Positions 51,401-64,000 are shown, counted from the stretch's first letter. The stretch: DNA of 64,000 bases from Apteryx mantelli (GCF_036417845.1 NC_089982.1:61703684-61767683), one strand, 5' to 3'. Numbers and translations: made by a program. Notes: generated from the sequence alone by a model not told the origin.

Positions 51401-54400
51401 AACGGGAAGGGGAGCTCAGGCAGGTGATATCCTGCAGAAACTGAACGTCACGATCAAATTCATACTGGCTCCCGTTTTGAGGTTCATGAATCACAAATCT
51501 TGTGGTGAAATGGTTTAGTGCATAGAAGTCAGCTGCACCCTTAACCAGCTGTTTTTCCTCCCATGTGAAATACGGCAATGAAGAGTATGAGAGGCCTTTT
51601 CTGTTTTTAAGGAGAATGTATTCCCTCATAGTAGCTGGATAGTCCCCAGTCTTAAATATTGGATCGGCAAACCAGCCTATTTCAAACTGAAGAAATCTGT
51701 TGGCAGCTCTTGAGTGAGACTCAAAGTAGGGATTGGCAGGCTCAGCCCAGTCCGAATGCAGCGACAGGGACACTTTACCATACTGAAAGGGTCTGTATCG
51801 CTCATCATATATTTTCCAGGCCATGGCATGTGCTATTAATAAATTGTGTGCTGCCTGGTATGTATCATTGCTGCTCCTATTGTAGACATCACTTAGTCGG
51901 TTAGGCTCATTTATTGTAATCCACAGTTTAACCAAATCGCCAAGTTCTTGAAAACATAAAGCTGCATAGTCTTGAAAAGCATGGGCAGTAGATTGATTTA
52001 GCCATCCTCCTGTCTGCAGCAAAGGACCTGGCAGACCCAGGTAGGTGTGAGTTGGATAGTATAAGGTGACCATAGCTTGAATATTGAGTTTTAGTACTTC
52101 GCTAATCACGCATCTGTAGTATCTAAGAACTTGTCTGTTGATCACTGACAAATCTCCATTGGGTAAAATTAGTGACCAGTCAAGTGCAAATCTGTAATGG
52201 GTGACTTTCATTTTTTCCAGGAGGTCAAGCTGCTTTTTAATACTGACAAAATCCGTACACTGTGCTGGTCGAGTTTTTAGCTTCACTCCTTTGACTTTGT
52301 GCAAGAGCCCATCTCCTGTGACGTTCCAGAGATACAGGTTTGAATCGCAGAACTGTGGTGAGGAAGCCACAGACTCTGCCTGTGAAAATAAAAAGTAAAA
52401 AAAAGTATTAAAAAGGGTTTTAATTAAATGAATATCTGCTTTTTTGCATTTCTACATGTGTTGTGCTGTAGGATTAGTGCTGGATGTCAGGAGGTCCTGC
52501 TCAGATGCTCGGAGGTAAAGAGGAAACAGAGTTGCCTATATGTGCTTTGCCTGTGCTAATGCTCTGCTACAATAATGACTGTATGTTACCTGTGCTGTTC
52601 CTTCGTGTATGGAAGGCAAAGTAAAATTGCTCTCCTATTTTCTTCAGCTGCATAACATCATTTAAGAAGCTCTCCTGTTAACTTCAGCATGTTCTGCCTT
52701 CTTCCCCCTGCCACCAGCCTACACTGTATATATTTTTACACAGATAAATCTCCTTGATCCAGTGCACCGTGGTTGTGCAAACAGCACTTCTCACACAGCT
52801 TACATGACAGCAGGGTGGTAAAAACGAGCAACAAGGGGCTAGAAGAAGCAGAGACTGACTATTCTGGCACTGCTGCCTTGTGAAACTATCGCATGATGTT
52901 CCCCTGCTCTTACAGGTAGTCCTGCCTATGCAAATGTCCAACTCAGTTGTAGTGTTTAGTACTAGTTAACTAGTAGAAGATGGTAGGGATATAACAAGAT
53001 TCTATGTCACACAGGTCACTTTTTCATTATTCTAAAATTCTTTTAAAACATATTTTTATTATAGGATGTGTAATACCATAGGGGCAAGTTTAAAAGTTTT
53101 AGATTAAATCTGATTTTTTTTTTAAAGAATGTTCTTCTGTCTGTGTATTTACTCAATGATTAACAACATAATATATAGAAGCTTTACTTTTTTTTTCCTA
53201 TGGTTAGTAGTGAATAAATTAAGTTAGGGGGTTTTGTTGTGTTTTTGAGGCTGATGTTCGTTGGACTGTCTTTCTATATGCAATGACACAACAGTGTCCT
53301 GACACTGGCCACACATGTATGGCTATCTTATCTACCAAATTTAAAGTAGAAATAGATGCGGTAGGAAACAATTTGGGGAAAAAAAGGCGGTATGATCTGT
53401 TTTCAGATGGGAGCTCGGACAATACGAGCCATGTGCGCAGGTGTGGATTATTGTCACCTGTGGTGCTGGTGTGCTTTCTCTTTAAGGAATGGCGTATTAT
53501 CCACTTGGAAACAGTGCCTGGATCCCTGGGTTGAGCCTGGCTGTTTCTGTCCCGCTCAGTAGCTTCAGGCGAGACCGCTAGCGCGTGGGCAGCGCTGCCG
53601 GCAGCGGCCCCGCGGGCACCGGCGCGAGCGCCCCGTCCCTGCCCGGTGCTGCCCTCTCCGCTGCGCTGGTGCAGGCTCCGGCAGGGCCTTGCCGTGACCC
53701 GCGTTGGGAAACCGCTGGTTGAAAAATAATCCAGCAGAGCCCCGTCAGGGTCGGTTTCTTGCTGCCTGGTTCCTGGTGGAGCCAGGTGGGGCTGCCTGAG
53801 CCGGAGCGGAGGCCCAGCGCTGCCACCGGCGTGGCCTACTGCAACTGCAAAGCAGCTGACGTGAAACCCGTGAAATCATGACTAAGCTCAATTTGTGTTT
53901 ACAGCGTGCTTTGAGATTTCTGGGTGACAGGCGCAATTTGCAGTCTCTTCTCGACAAAGCACAATTGCTAGTTGCCCTGCCTCCGCAATCTTGTCAGGAT
54001 CCAGCACCTACCTTGAGAACAGACTCGGTGATGCCCCAGGAGAAGTCGCAGGAAAACTGAGCTTGCAAACTTGGGGTAGACTCCTTTGGGAAGAAGCCAT
54101 TTTCTCGTATGATTTGTTTATAATAAAGTGCCGATGACTTGGGAATCCTTTCCTTTTTTTCACTTCTGAAATCTACGTAAAACAGTCCGCGCCTGATGTT
54201 GTAGGCGTGTTGCCATTCAAAGCCATCAAGGAGCGACCAGGCTGTGTAACCAAACACATCTATGTTGTCGTATTTAATAGCTGTATAAGAAATAAACAAA
54301 CATGAATTTTGTCTTCAGGACTCTAACAAATAAAGGATGATTTATGAGAGGGGTCCGTTCACTTTGAAAATCTCGGGGATTTTCTCAGTGCTCATGGTGG

Positions 54401-57400
54401 TATTGGCCTGCTGTAATTCATTGCAAAACTGTGACAGACATGTATCTTCGTCCTTATTCATTAACAAAATACCTAATCATCACTGGTTCCTTAAAAAAAT
54501 AAGTTATTGTAGGTTACATTATTTCTGCTCTGAGCAAGCATGAAACCATGCCACAGCCAGATTTTAAGCTGTATTTGATGGTTTGCAAATAACAAATCTG
54601 CACCAGTAAAATTAGACAATCATGACTAAAAATCAGGCCTGCAACAGTTCATCTAGTTTTTGCTTCATTTGTATTTGTCATCAGGCTATGACTTTTTTAT
54701 TGCCCTACTTCACTTAAAAGCTATCTTCAACCTATAACCTTTATAAATGCTTATTTAGCTTCTAATTTGAAAAATTAAATGTCTGTGGGCACTTAATGAC
54801 TGTAGAAGAATCTGGGCTGATCAACGCAGAGTGAGAAGTGCTGTGTTTATTCACAGAATGTGTGTACCACACGCGTGTTTCTGCAGGCACTCCTCATTGT
54901 CTCTCCACCTTGTAAAAGCTTGTATAACAGTATATTTTAGTGCCTTTGAGATCTTGGCTCTGCTGAGAAAGGCGACAAAATTACTGGGCGGTGCTAAGTA
55001 TGGGGATGCTTTGTCTGATGTGAAACCTGATTTATGGGAATGGGAAGGGCAATGTGATTTCCAAGGTGGCTTTTCACTAAGCCACCAAGTAGCAAAAGCT
55101 GTTTGTTACCCACTTAGGCCGCGTGCCAGCTGACAACCTGGAAGAGAAGGTCCAAATTCCATTATCGGTCAGCTTAGCTGCCTGCTGCCACCTTCTCGCT
55201 AGGGAGTAATGCAGGATGACTCCTCATGTTAACCTTGTGAGGGTTGGAATATCAAGGGCAAAGCAGTGACAAAGCAGGGTTATTGCAGCTTTTGACATGG
55301 GCACCTGGAGACCCATATTTCACCTGAAGGGCACTGACAGTAAGCCAAGCAGTAAGGATGAAATATTCAATTTTAAAACTGTTTTCGTCAATATTATTTT
55401 GCCTTGTTTTCTTAGGATGATATTGCAATTAGTGTGTCATGTTTCTGCTGAAGTTCTCTGCCTTAGCCACACCATATTACAACTTCAGCAGGAGCTGGTG
55501 TTGCATGGTGCTGGTATTCACTCAGCAGAGGAGCAAGGTCCCCACTAATACTACTATGGTCCAAGATTTCGCTTTACTGGCTGCTGGATAAAGAGATCAG
55601 AAAGCCTGGGAGTTTATAATCTGAGCATAAGAAAAAAATGCCAGATGATGCCAGAATAACAGCAAGGAGAAGGGGGAGCACAGTGAAGCAATGAGATGGC
55701 ATTGTTAAAGGTAACAGGTGGCTGTACCAGTGCTACAGAGACTCAACCTTTAACTTCCATAAAGCATCATACAGAAGGAGATTTTGAAGGATAATTTGGA
55801 AGCAGTTTTGCATGAATTCTCAAGAAAAGTAACTCCCAAATATGAGAGAGCATGGGAGAAAGCATAAAAACATCTGAAAATATCAAGTGCAAAACCTGGA
55901 GGCAGAGAATGACGTAGAGCAAAGCAATGGGCCAAAGGGGGCCTTGCAAGTGAAGATGAGTGCTTCATGTCTGCATTTGGGAAGGCTGGATCAATGGTGG
56001 CAGATATATAGGGACAGCATAAGTGGCAGCTTTGAAAAAAAACCCTTTGTAAATGCATTCTGCATGGATAGGGGCTAAGTTAAATTGCCAAAGCAAAAGA
56101 TATTGCAGTACTTTAGACTCAAGATGGTGAATGCCTACATGAGAATTTTTGGCTGTTTAAATGAGTAGGAAAAAAGCACTGTTTTTTTATATATATTGTA
56201 GTAAGAAACATTAATATTTAGGGGGATATTAGGTGGCAGCCTGACAGATGAAGCCAAGCCTGTGAATCAGAGCATGTTTTTGGTGTGGTCTGTAGTGACT
56301 GTGAAAGCAGGTGAGAGAATGCAACAGAGAGATTAAGGAGACCTACTAGCCATGATGAGCTTACCTAATATCTAAACATCCATAAAGCAATGTCACAGAG
56401 AGAGACACCAAACTTTTTGTTTGGACCAAAGGAAGCAGCTGTTGAGTACACTTTTTTTTAATTTTTATTTTTTAATTACCAGCAAATTACCAGCAAATTA
56501 CCAGCAAAGTGACTGAATTCTTGTCTGTTGACTATGCAGAGAATAAGCAGTAGAGGGAGAAGACTATGGAAGTCAAAATCCTCACTGAAAGTTAGGTGGG
56601 AAAATCCTCCTGAAAGACATGCTGAATAAACAACTAGAAAGGAAGTGGAGAAAAGGGAGCTTTCAAAGCCAAGGGAGTATAAGATTTGAAGAGGAGTGTG
56701 GTCTCTGTGTTGGAAAAATTGACCTTTGGGCTGAGGACATAGTACTGAAATTTGGCTATCTAGGATATTTGCTTATGATATTTGCACGGAGGATGAAGTG
56801 GCAAGTGAGCCAACACTGGGATTTGGAAAGGCAGACATTCGCCTGGCATCAGCGGTAGAAGGAAATGAAGCACGAAAGAATCAACTTGTGTAGCAAAAGC
56901 TATGCCATATGTTTTTACTCTCACTCAGTTAAAGGCTTTTGCACTGAGAAGTGAACTATTCTATTCCCCCAGCCTATACTGTAATTTTCTAGTGTTAATG
57001 CATTTCTGTCATTTCCTTACTGTTCCTTTATCTTCACTGACTTTTCGGTCACTAACAGATGTTGGAAATGTTTAGCGCGTTAAAGTGGTTCGGAGACAGA
57101 CCATAGAGGAAAATAAATCAACCTGTTGAATATCATAACAGCATCTGACCATACGCCTGTACAAAGAAAAATAAAGCGTGCAATGTTCCTTTGCTGCCCC
57201 TCCACCAGCAGAGAAATATTTTAAGCTAGTAGGTTAGAGGCTTGTTTTCTCTTGCCAGCATTGGCTTCCTCAGGTCTGGCCCCATGCGTGCCGGGTTGCT
57301 CGCTCCCCCCCAGCATGGCTCCTGCTCCCTCGTGCGGGCACGGCTGCTTGAGGGGATGCGTGCTGGACGGGGCAGGTAAAAAATAATGATAAAAGAAAAA

Positions 57401-59913
57401 GAGGAGGGAGGACTTTCTTAACCAATATCAATTTCTCTCTCTGTTTCACCACGCGGCCCACCTAAAAGTGATACCGGCGCAAAGCAAGGGGCTGAAAGTA
57501 GACAAGGCCAGCTGTTAGTTAAGCTCATGTTGTTGCCAGACTAATATTCAGGAAAGCAGAGCCTGAGGCATTTATGTGTCTTTTCTATAGGGAGAGGTTT
57601 GGAGTCCTGCTACAAACAGTTTCCATATTGACAGGCTTATGCATGTCCAGGAAAAGCTGCAGTTTCCACTGCGTCCTTGTGCGGCAAGAGGGCTCAGCTC
57701 ACTTGCAGAGCTGCCTTTACACATCACGTATTTCAGTGACCTGTAGCACCTTAGGCTGCAGGCACAGGGAGCAAAGTTTACAGCAGTCTCCTTGAACACA
57801 CACAATATTGTTCCACATAGATACATGCTATCTTAGCAGTCACTATCTCATTGCAATTTGGCCTATATAAATATGTTCTGAGGTTAAAAAGATCTAAATG
57901 ATTTTGCTGTGAACAGCAAATTTACATTATATCTGAAATCTATGTAAGTAAAAATATGAAAATATATTCCAAATATTATTCTGAATTAGATGAATTTTCA
58001 GTTGACTTCACAAAAAGTGCATTAGTTAAGAGATAATCTTGTATTTTAAAGCAGAGGTTGAAGCATCTGTATGCATAAAAATGTAGCTTAAAATTCATGT
58101 GAAATAGTTATTGTCTGAACACTGACCAAGTATTTCAGAAGTATGAGTCCACAGATGGTTATTACAGTCAGGTCTACCATAGGGAGTTGGAAAAAAGGAA
58201 CATGCTATGGATTTTCTTACGTAAGTGTCCAGAAATCTCAGACTAATGGCTACAAGCTGCTTGTTTGAAAAATGCACATATCTTCAAATCCAGGTTTGCA
58301 TCTAAACTTTGCTGTCGTGTCAATGCAGTATGTAAAATATCATAAACCAGACACTGCTGAAAATCTGGGAAAGTTGGGGCATGGGCTACAGTTGGGCTAT
58401 ATGAAGTTTACAATTTGGACCAACTCTGATTTAAATATAGCTGGAAAATCTTCATTAGGAACTTAATTATGTTTGTTGGTGATACAGTATTTTCTTAGCT
58501 TCCGACATTTACTCATGTTCAGGGACTAGGCTTCACAGTAAATGATTTCTCATATGCTCCCTTTTCTGAGGATAAGAGAGGTTTTTTTTTAAAAGATCTG
58601 AGCCATCCTATCATTGTAAAATGGCAGATCACATGCTAAAAAAGCAGCCAAGAGCAGGTTTTTAGAAAGAAGACGGCCGTGTGCAAACACCCTTCTCTGA
58701 GGATGGCTCTCAGAACCAGCAGGTGTCACTTGGTGAATGCCGAAAGAGAAAACTGGCTTAGGGGAAAAAGAAATACCGAGTTTATACAGGGATTAGGTAT
58801 TAACATTGTTTACATTTCATATAAAACTAAATCTTTTACCTTCAGACAGTGTTTATCTACTCTGGCATTATGAAGGGAAAATACCAAGATTTAAAACTGT
58901 GTATTTAAAACATTATCTCTGGCATGCAATAAGCCTGACGCTTGCTTGCCCTTCTCCTGCTGATTTGCTCTGGGCGTTTGAGGCTGGCGTACGAAGTCAG
59001 CAGGGCAATGACAGCCTGTAAATGCAGCCTTGGCCTCGTCTTCATGTTTTCGAGGTACGTACCCGGACACAGACCTTACAGTTGGCTTGCCGGTTGTGAA
59101 AAGCGATATGCAGTATATTTGTTTCTGTTCATTTCTGACTCGGTTTTGTACTTATTTAGTTTTCAAATCAAACCCAGATGTTGGACTTTAGCTTTCTGGG
59201 ACAGGGGCTGTGTTTTTGTTCTGTGTTTGTACAACATCTAGCACCAGCGTATCCTGATCCATGACTTGTGCTTGTGCAGTAGACATAATTAATAATTAAC
59301 TTAGTTACCAGTATCTCTCTTAAAAAAATCAAATCATTAAAGAGCTACATATCAAATGATTAAAAACAAAGCTCCAAAAATCCAAAACCTAATTTGTGTA
59401 CAAACCTTGTAAAACCTTATTAATGAAGTTTTTCATCATGTAGATGGCTGTGGTGTCATCTGTTTTCACATGGCTGTCAGTGAACCAGCCATTCTCTGCG
59501 ATCAAGATTCGAGGACTGTTGTATTCCAGTTTAATCCAGTTCAGTACTTCCCTCAAATTGAGTGACAAATTTTGTCCCATTTTTGGTAGAGTGTTTGGAG
59601 GTTTAAAGTTATTAGGACCAAAGGAAAATGCAAAGAAGTCTGCTGTTCCCTTTATATAGTTTTTTTCATCCTCAGTAAAGCTTGGCAAAAAAGAGAATTC
59701 ATTTTTCAGTTCTTCTGGATAATCACCATCCCCATAGATGGGTTTAGCAAACCATCCAAGTACTCTCTCCATAGACTGCTGGCATTTAGAAATGTCCAAA
59801 GCATCTTCCGATTTGTTAGGTTCGATCCAGTGGGATCCCAATACTATGGACACCAACCCCTTCTGATGTGGTCGAAAGCGTGTTTTGTAGTTATGCCAAA
59901 CTTTTGCATGAGC
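48433..59913 (-). CDS. KLB: Beta-klotho, FGF co-receptor (first coding exon off-window)
   Basis: Beta-klotho is a single-pass plasma-membrane protein that binds endocrine FGFs (FGF19/FGF21 class) and pairs with FGF receptors. Exons in transcript order: 59406-59913, 54012-54280, 51236-52379, 48433-48794. They encode about 760 of roughly 1040 residues in matching phase. The N-terminal signal and first part of the first GH1-like domain lie beyond 64000. Exon 59406-59913 keeps IAENGW, the GH1 nucleophile motif of domain 1. Exon 51236-52379 keeps the acid/base motif TINEPN of domain 2, but its nucleophile motif reads YITANG: Ala (codon 51318-51320) replaces Glu. This agrees with a pseudo-glycosidase. 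The last exon carries the transmembrane segment after QKKPLIFF and a basic KRKRRK stop-transfer. The C-terminus ends RICVSF, a few residues shorter than human. Confidence 0.98.
53560..53700. other. KLB: CpG-rich patch in KLB intron 3
   Basis: A 140-base island of CpG-dense DNA with CGCG and GCGC strings stands out from AT-rich surroundings, about 300 bases downstream of the KLB exon at 54012-54280 in transcript direction. It is too short to be a typical CpG-island promoter. No exon is recognised. It could be an enhancer, an old promoter relic or a repeat. Confidence 0.45.
56473..56505 (+). repeat. 11-bp tandem repeat, three copies
   Basis: The unit AAATTACCAGC occurs three times head to tail at 56473-56483, 56484-56494 and 56495-56505. 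The first copy differs at one base. It lies in KLB intron 2 beside a T-rich tract. Confidence 0.9.
59184..59300 (+). repeat. Ancient amniote retroposon tail
   Basis: The string GGGACAGGGGCTGTG, then TTCTGTGTTTGTACAACATC, TAGCACCAGCG, CCTGATCCATGACTTGTGC and a TAATTAATAATTAA tail matches a 3' tail common in reptile and bird genomes (MIR or CR1/L3 class). The copy is diverged and 5'-truncated. It lies close downstream of the KLB exon at 59406 in transcript direction. The exact family needs a repeat library. Confidence 0.6.
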
Positions 59914-62900
59914 CTGATGAGAAAAAAATAACATTAAACTGTAGTTCTCTAATACAGCTGTGTGTGTGTGGGGGGGGGTATGTAGCTAGACAGACAGGTA
60001 GCTACATCGGGTTCCCTGCAGCATTCTATGGAAACATCGATGAACAGTTATGACACTGGTACATTAATTACGCTGTACGGTCATAATGGGCAATAATGGT
60101 TACACTGCAAAGTCCTGAGTGGTGGTAATGCTCTGGATCTCATGTGCATTCTTCCTTTGTGGATTTCGGCCTTTTAATATGAAGTTTGTGTCCCAGGAGG
60201 TACACGGAATAGCTTTTGCATAGACGCTTTTGGACCAAACAGCTGTCGACGGTGGGATTTGGACTCAGTGACCTAGACAGTCCCATCTAGTTCTTTGTAA
60301 AGTAGTCTTTGCTGATATAGTTAAAATTTCAAACCATCACAACAATTGTTACATTAAGTATGAATCTCAAATTATGCTTCTGTTGTCAGTGTTGGCTCTG
60401 TGCTATTGACTTGTCTCTGTCATGAGGGTTACCTGGATTTGCTCTGATCAAACCATGTCCACCCCACACTTTCCTTGAGACATGCTTCTACTTGTTTTGA
60501 TTTGGGCCAATCGTGAGAGTAAGTGTTTAATACTAAGCATGAAATTTGCACAGTACCTAAACATGAACAACTGGAGAAAGGACCCAGCTGCAAAGTTTGA
60601 ACCCAAATGTCAGGTTTCACAGTTACATGTGACATTTTTCATCCATGATTTTAGTTCATTTCTTCTTGGAATTTGCTATAATTATAATTCTTTTGACAGT
60701 ACACGAAACAGAACAGAATGAGGCTTATTCATCTGGAGTATTCATTTTGAGCATTCAGTTTGAGAGCAACAACACATGGGTTTTAACAGAAAATTTGGCA
60801 ACATTATTTCATAAGATCTATTGGCTATGGCATATTTTAATACTCATAATAGGCCAAATATTGGCTTCTTTAGAACAGAGAGAAGTTTTGCTAATTATGT
60901 TAGTGACAACAAAAGGATACTTTGCACCATTTCTTAATTCAGTTTTTCTGATTATCATCATGCTTAGCATTCTGTCACACACCAGAATTACCATAAAACT
61001 TCATGTCATTAATTACTTATATAAGAGAATATAGTAGTCACACTTTTCATATGGCCTATATATTAAAAGGAATACATGGGAGATGTAGGTACCACTCGCA
61101 GTGTTTGCGTGCTATGGGAGAAGGACGACCCGGGGTAAATGTGAATCACTCCGGTGGAGCTGACACGGAGGAAGGAGCTGACCTCTCCCCAGCTAAAGTG
61201 GAGTTGTCAAGTAACTCACAGTTTACTTTGTTCCTGAAGTGTGGCTCTATACTCTAAGCTGGAAAGAAAATAACTGTCTGCACCCAGAAAAAACATTGAG
61301 AGACATTGTGAAACGCTTATAGTGCTGAGCTACACTGACATCATTACCAAGCCAAATAGCATTGCTTAAATTTGACAATAATTTCAGTTAATTTATCTAG
61401 CCTTGACAGTTTAAAGAGAATGGCCTGATGTCAGGTAGATATTTGGTTAAGTTAGGGAGTACTGAAAAATTACAGTTTTGTGAAATTTTATGTATCAGTT
61501 GTTTATGGTTTCTAAGGTCACACTCATAACATTTGTTCAAGGTCTGTCTTTGAAAATACTGATAAAGCAATGTTAACCTTTGAGATGCAGGTTCTGTAGC
61601 TAAAAAGAGAAGTCAGCAAAATTGTATTCATGGGGCAAATTGCAAGGTACAGTTATAGTATTTTAAGAGTGGTCTCTCAGTAGTCTCATCAGAAAATGTA
61701 TATGGCCAATGCCTCAGTTACCCTCATTGTCCCCCCCCAAAGGTCCTCCCAGCCCAGGGTGGCTGCTGTGGCCAAGGCTTGCTTTGGCATTAGCCTTCAC
61801 AGGTCTCTGTGTCTAGTGATATCTCATGTGGCTAGGATATTATTTTTCCCAGGCACAGCCTACTAACACAACTGTTTAATGAAATGTGTATGTTTGTGTT
61901 GGCTTAATAAGAAAACCTCTGCAGAAGCCAGCTGTATTATTCACAGTGCCAGGCAGCATTACAATGGCATCAGGTAAATCCTAGCAATTAAACATGTCTA
62001 GATGAAGACCTGGAGAAAGACAACTTTGTTAAAAACCAACTAACTGGAATACACTGGGAGCAGGTAAAAAAATAACCAGGGAGAATTCGTTATGTGCTTT
62101 TTCAGGAGTTTGATTAGAAGCAACTAAAACTACTATTAAAAATATTGTCTGAAGTTGCGAATACAGCCACAGGTATAAAGCTGCAGGTGCAAACCTCTGG
62201 TACAGATAAGTACATTTGACAGGAGCCAAGACAGGATTTTCAAGAATTCATGAGAGTCACTGATATCTCTTAATTCTGAGGGTTAACTGTAGTCAAAGTG
62301 TGACTTAACTGTCTTTGTTAACGGCTTTTACAGATATAGTAGAGACAATAAGCATTTGCTTGCCTATAATGCTGTTTTGAGTTGTTAATTATTTGTAAAG
62401 CAGCTTAATGTCCTCAGATGGAAGGTTTTTTCTAAATGCAAACTATTCTTGTTGATGGAACCAACTGATTAATAGCACTTGTTTTGTAAGACCAAGTATG
62501 AAATAAACATCAATTTAAAAGTTATATCACACATTATATTGGCTATTTTGAGTAAATCTTGACTGATCTTTTTTCAGTTAGAGTTTAATCCCTAATCTTT
62601 CATTTTCCCTTTTAGATCAAGGACAAATGCCAAGGCTAAGTACACAATGAAAGCACGATCAATATTGTGTATTTATTCTAGATACATATGACATTAATTT
62701 CATCATATTTTCCTGATATTAATACAGCTATTATTCCATAGACTTGAAAGTCACAGAGAATGTTAAATCAGTTAGTACTAACCTCTTAAAAGGCTAGATA
62801 AAATGAGTCAATTTAATAGAATTAAGACAACAGTACTATTCTCCTCTTTTCTCTTCTTGCAAATATTTCTCATGCTCCTTTAAACTCTGATCCTGTAGTT

Positions 62901-63096
62901 ATGTTGTACATAGGCAAAGAGCTTACAGTTGAAAGACAGGTACTTTCAAACTTGTAAGATTTTTTAAAGTCAAGCAATTTTCCTTGAATGCCACAGCAAT
63001 GAGCAGACAGAACCATGTCATGAACATACAGAGTTATTTTAGTGTGCTAGCAAGCAAGAACAGTTTAGAACAATTATAACTAAAAAATGCTAATAA
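59914..63096. other. KLB: KLB intron 1, no recognised gene
   Basis: This is the intron upstream of the first in-window KLB exon. Apart from the CR1-like fragment at 60250 and a T/G-run near 59960-59978, I see only AT-rich unique sequence and short conflicting open frames. A slightly CpG-richer stretch lies at about 61080-61210. The human gene also has a very long first intron. Confidence 0.6.
60250..60300 (+). mobile_element. Degenerate CR1-like 3' fragment
   Basis: TTTGGACTCAGTGACCTAGA followed by CAGTCCCATCTAGTTCTTTG resembles the CR1 strings GGTTGGACTxGATGACC and GGTCCCTTCCAACCC. The match is short and worn, and no terminal ATTCTRTG repeats remain. It lies in KLB intron 1. Confidence 0.4.
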
Positions 63097-63165
63097 ATTA
63101 TTCTGGCTTTGTGTTTAGTTGTTTTTTTGCTTTTTAAACCACAAAGAGCTAGAACACAGAGTCTG

Positions 63166-63708
63166 ATGACTACGGCATTAAACATCACTTTAGAAGAAGG
63201 GCAGATGTGCACGACTTATTTGGAGAGTCTGTTTCAGCTCAAGGTACTTGTGGTCTTTGGTAAAGATGCCATGTGGTCAGTAGAGCTAAAGCCCTTAAAT
63301 TGCAAACTGATTCTGAAGCTGAATCCCTGTGAAGCAAAAAGGGCTCTTGATATACAGGCAACTAAGTTTCTAAAAGGGTTGTTTAAAAAGCTGAGGTTTT
63401 ACTATCAAATGTATTGTATGCTAACTGCCTTGCATTTGGATCAAATTTTTCTTGATGATTTGCAAGACTTACAAGAAAGCCAGCCTGAAAACAACAAATC
63501 ACATGAATCAGTTCTGACCCAAGACTTACAAAATATTGTCATCACTGATGACTGCTACTGTTTGAAAACTGGACTTGATATAATACTGCTTCTGAACTCA
63601 TTTGTCTCTGGGAAGGGAGAGACAGGAGTTCACCTAAAACAGCACATATCTGTCAGAGCCCACAGAGGTGACAGGCTAACTGATGCAAATGAAGGTCTTG
63701 GTTTGTAA
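63166..63708 (+). CDS. Unidentified 180-codon open frame in KLB intron 1
   Basis: An uninterrupted frame runs from 63097 to the TAA at 63706-63708; the first ATG is at 63166, giving 180 codons. It is the longest stop-free run in any AT-rich part of the window outside known exons. Codon choice looks like ordinary vertebrate coding sequence. The product is leucine-rich and probably helical. It has a Lys/Leu-rich middle (FLKGLFKKLRFYYQMY), an acidic segment (LDDLQDLQESQPE), three Cys in DDCYCL and PLNC contexts, and no signal peptide or membrane span. A possible acceptor (TGTGTTTAG, ending 63118) and donor (GTAAAG at 63705) would let it be an internal exon. It runs antisense to KLB. I do not recognise the family; a retrocopy or a chance frame remains possible. 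Confidence 0.35.
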   Translation: MTTALNITLEEGQMCTTYLESLFQLKVLVVFGKDAMWSVELKPLNCKLILKLNPCEAKRALDIQATKFLKGLFKKLRFYYQMYCMLTALHLDQIFLDDLQDLQESQPENNKSHESVLTQDLQNIVITDDCYCLKTGLDIILLLNSFVSGKGETGVHLKQHISVRAHRGDRLTDANEGLGL

Positions 63709-63743
63709 AGCTCTTTTTTTCTGACACTCATTTATTTAAACCA

Positions 63744-63815
63744 GTCGTTTGACTTCATTGTGCTTATTTCTCCAATTATAAGTTATGGATAATAATACTT
63801 AATAGCATCATATTT
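63744..63815 (+). repeat. MIR-like SINE relic
   Basis: TTTGACTTCATTGTGCTTAT, then TTTCTCCAATTATAAGTTAT and GGATAATAATACTTA follow the order of the MIR core (CTCTGTGCCTCAGTTTCTCC, ATCTGTAAAATGG, GGATAATAATACC). Divergence is high, consistent with great age. It begins about 40 bases after the unidentified open frame. Confidence 0.5.
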
Positions 63816-64000
63816 ATTAACAGTAATACCGTTTGGGCCCACTGGATTGGGCTTTGAGAACCCTGTGGGAACTGGACCTTGTCTCAAAAATCAACAGTCC
63901 TAATAAATGACAGCAGAGTTGTCTGTAGTTTATTTGCAGTTATATTCTTTGATTTTGATTTCCAGAGGATGGTGATAGGTGGAATTTTTGTAAAATACTT

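Noticed and set aside
59389-59405. Extension of the KLB frame past 59406
   Set aside because: The frame runs a few codons into the intron, but a GTTTGT donor at this point and phase matching with the exon at 54280 end the exon at 59406.

Overview
The window is vertebrate nuclear DNA, almost certainly from a bird or close sauropsid. It has compact intron-rich genes, strong CpG islands at housekeeping promoters, a CR1 LINE tail and a few worn amniote-wide repeats. Four genes were rebuilt exon by exon from splice sites and reading phase: UGDH (+), LIAS (-), RPL9 (+) and KLB (-). This is the same gene order and relative orientation as the human 4p14 block (KLB-RPL9-LIAS-UGDH), seen in reverse.

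Layout. 1-6.5 kb: no recognised gene, with a CpG-rich remnant at the very start and a few GC-rich patches. 6.5-7.5 kb: UGDH CpG-island promoter. 7.0-24 kb: UGDH, 11 coding exons, 494 codons, with a long 3' UTR. 24-27 kb: convergent UGDH/LIAS spacer with a CR1 tail. 27.6-37.8 kb: LIAS on the minus strand, 11 coding exons, 383 codons. 37.8-38.04 kb: head-to-head LIAS/RPL9 promoter. 38.0-43.7 kb: RPL9, 192 codons, with a 5' TOP-like start. 43.7-48.4 kb: gene-free convergent spacer. 48.4-59.9 kb: the last four coding exons of KLB; its first coding exon lies beyond the right edge. 59.9-64 kb: KLB intron 1.

Functions are mostly housekeeping and metabolic. UGDH makes UDP-glucuronate in the cytosol. 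LIAS makes lipoyl groups in mitochondria. RPL9 is a 60S ribosomal protein. KLB is the cell-surface co-receptor for FGF19/FGF21-type hormones. They are neighbours by conserved synteny rather than as one pathway; only LIAS and RPL9 clearly share regulatory DNA.

The items most worth a second look are an orphan CpG island inside LIAS intron 7, an unidentified intronless reading frame of about 180 codons in KLB intron 1, and a duplicated CRE-like motif in the LIAS/RPL9 promoter. I found no convincing novel system, CRISPR array, rRNA or tRNA gene. Exon ends were placed by eye from GT/AG sites and phase; transcription starts and 3' ends are estimates.
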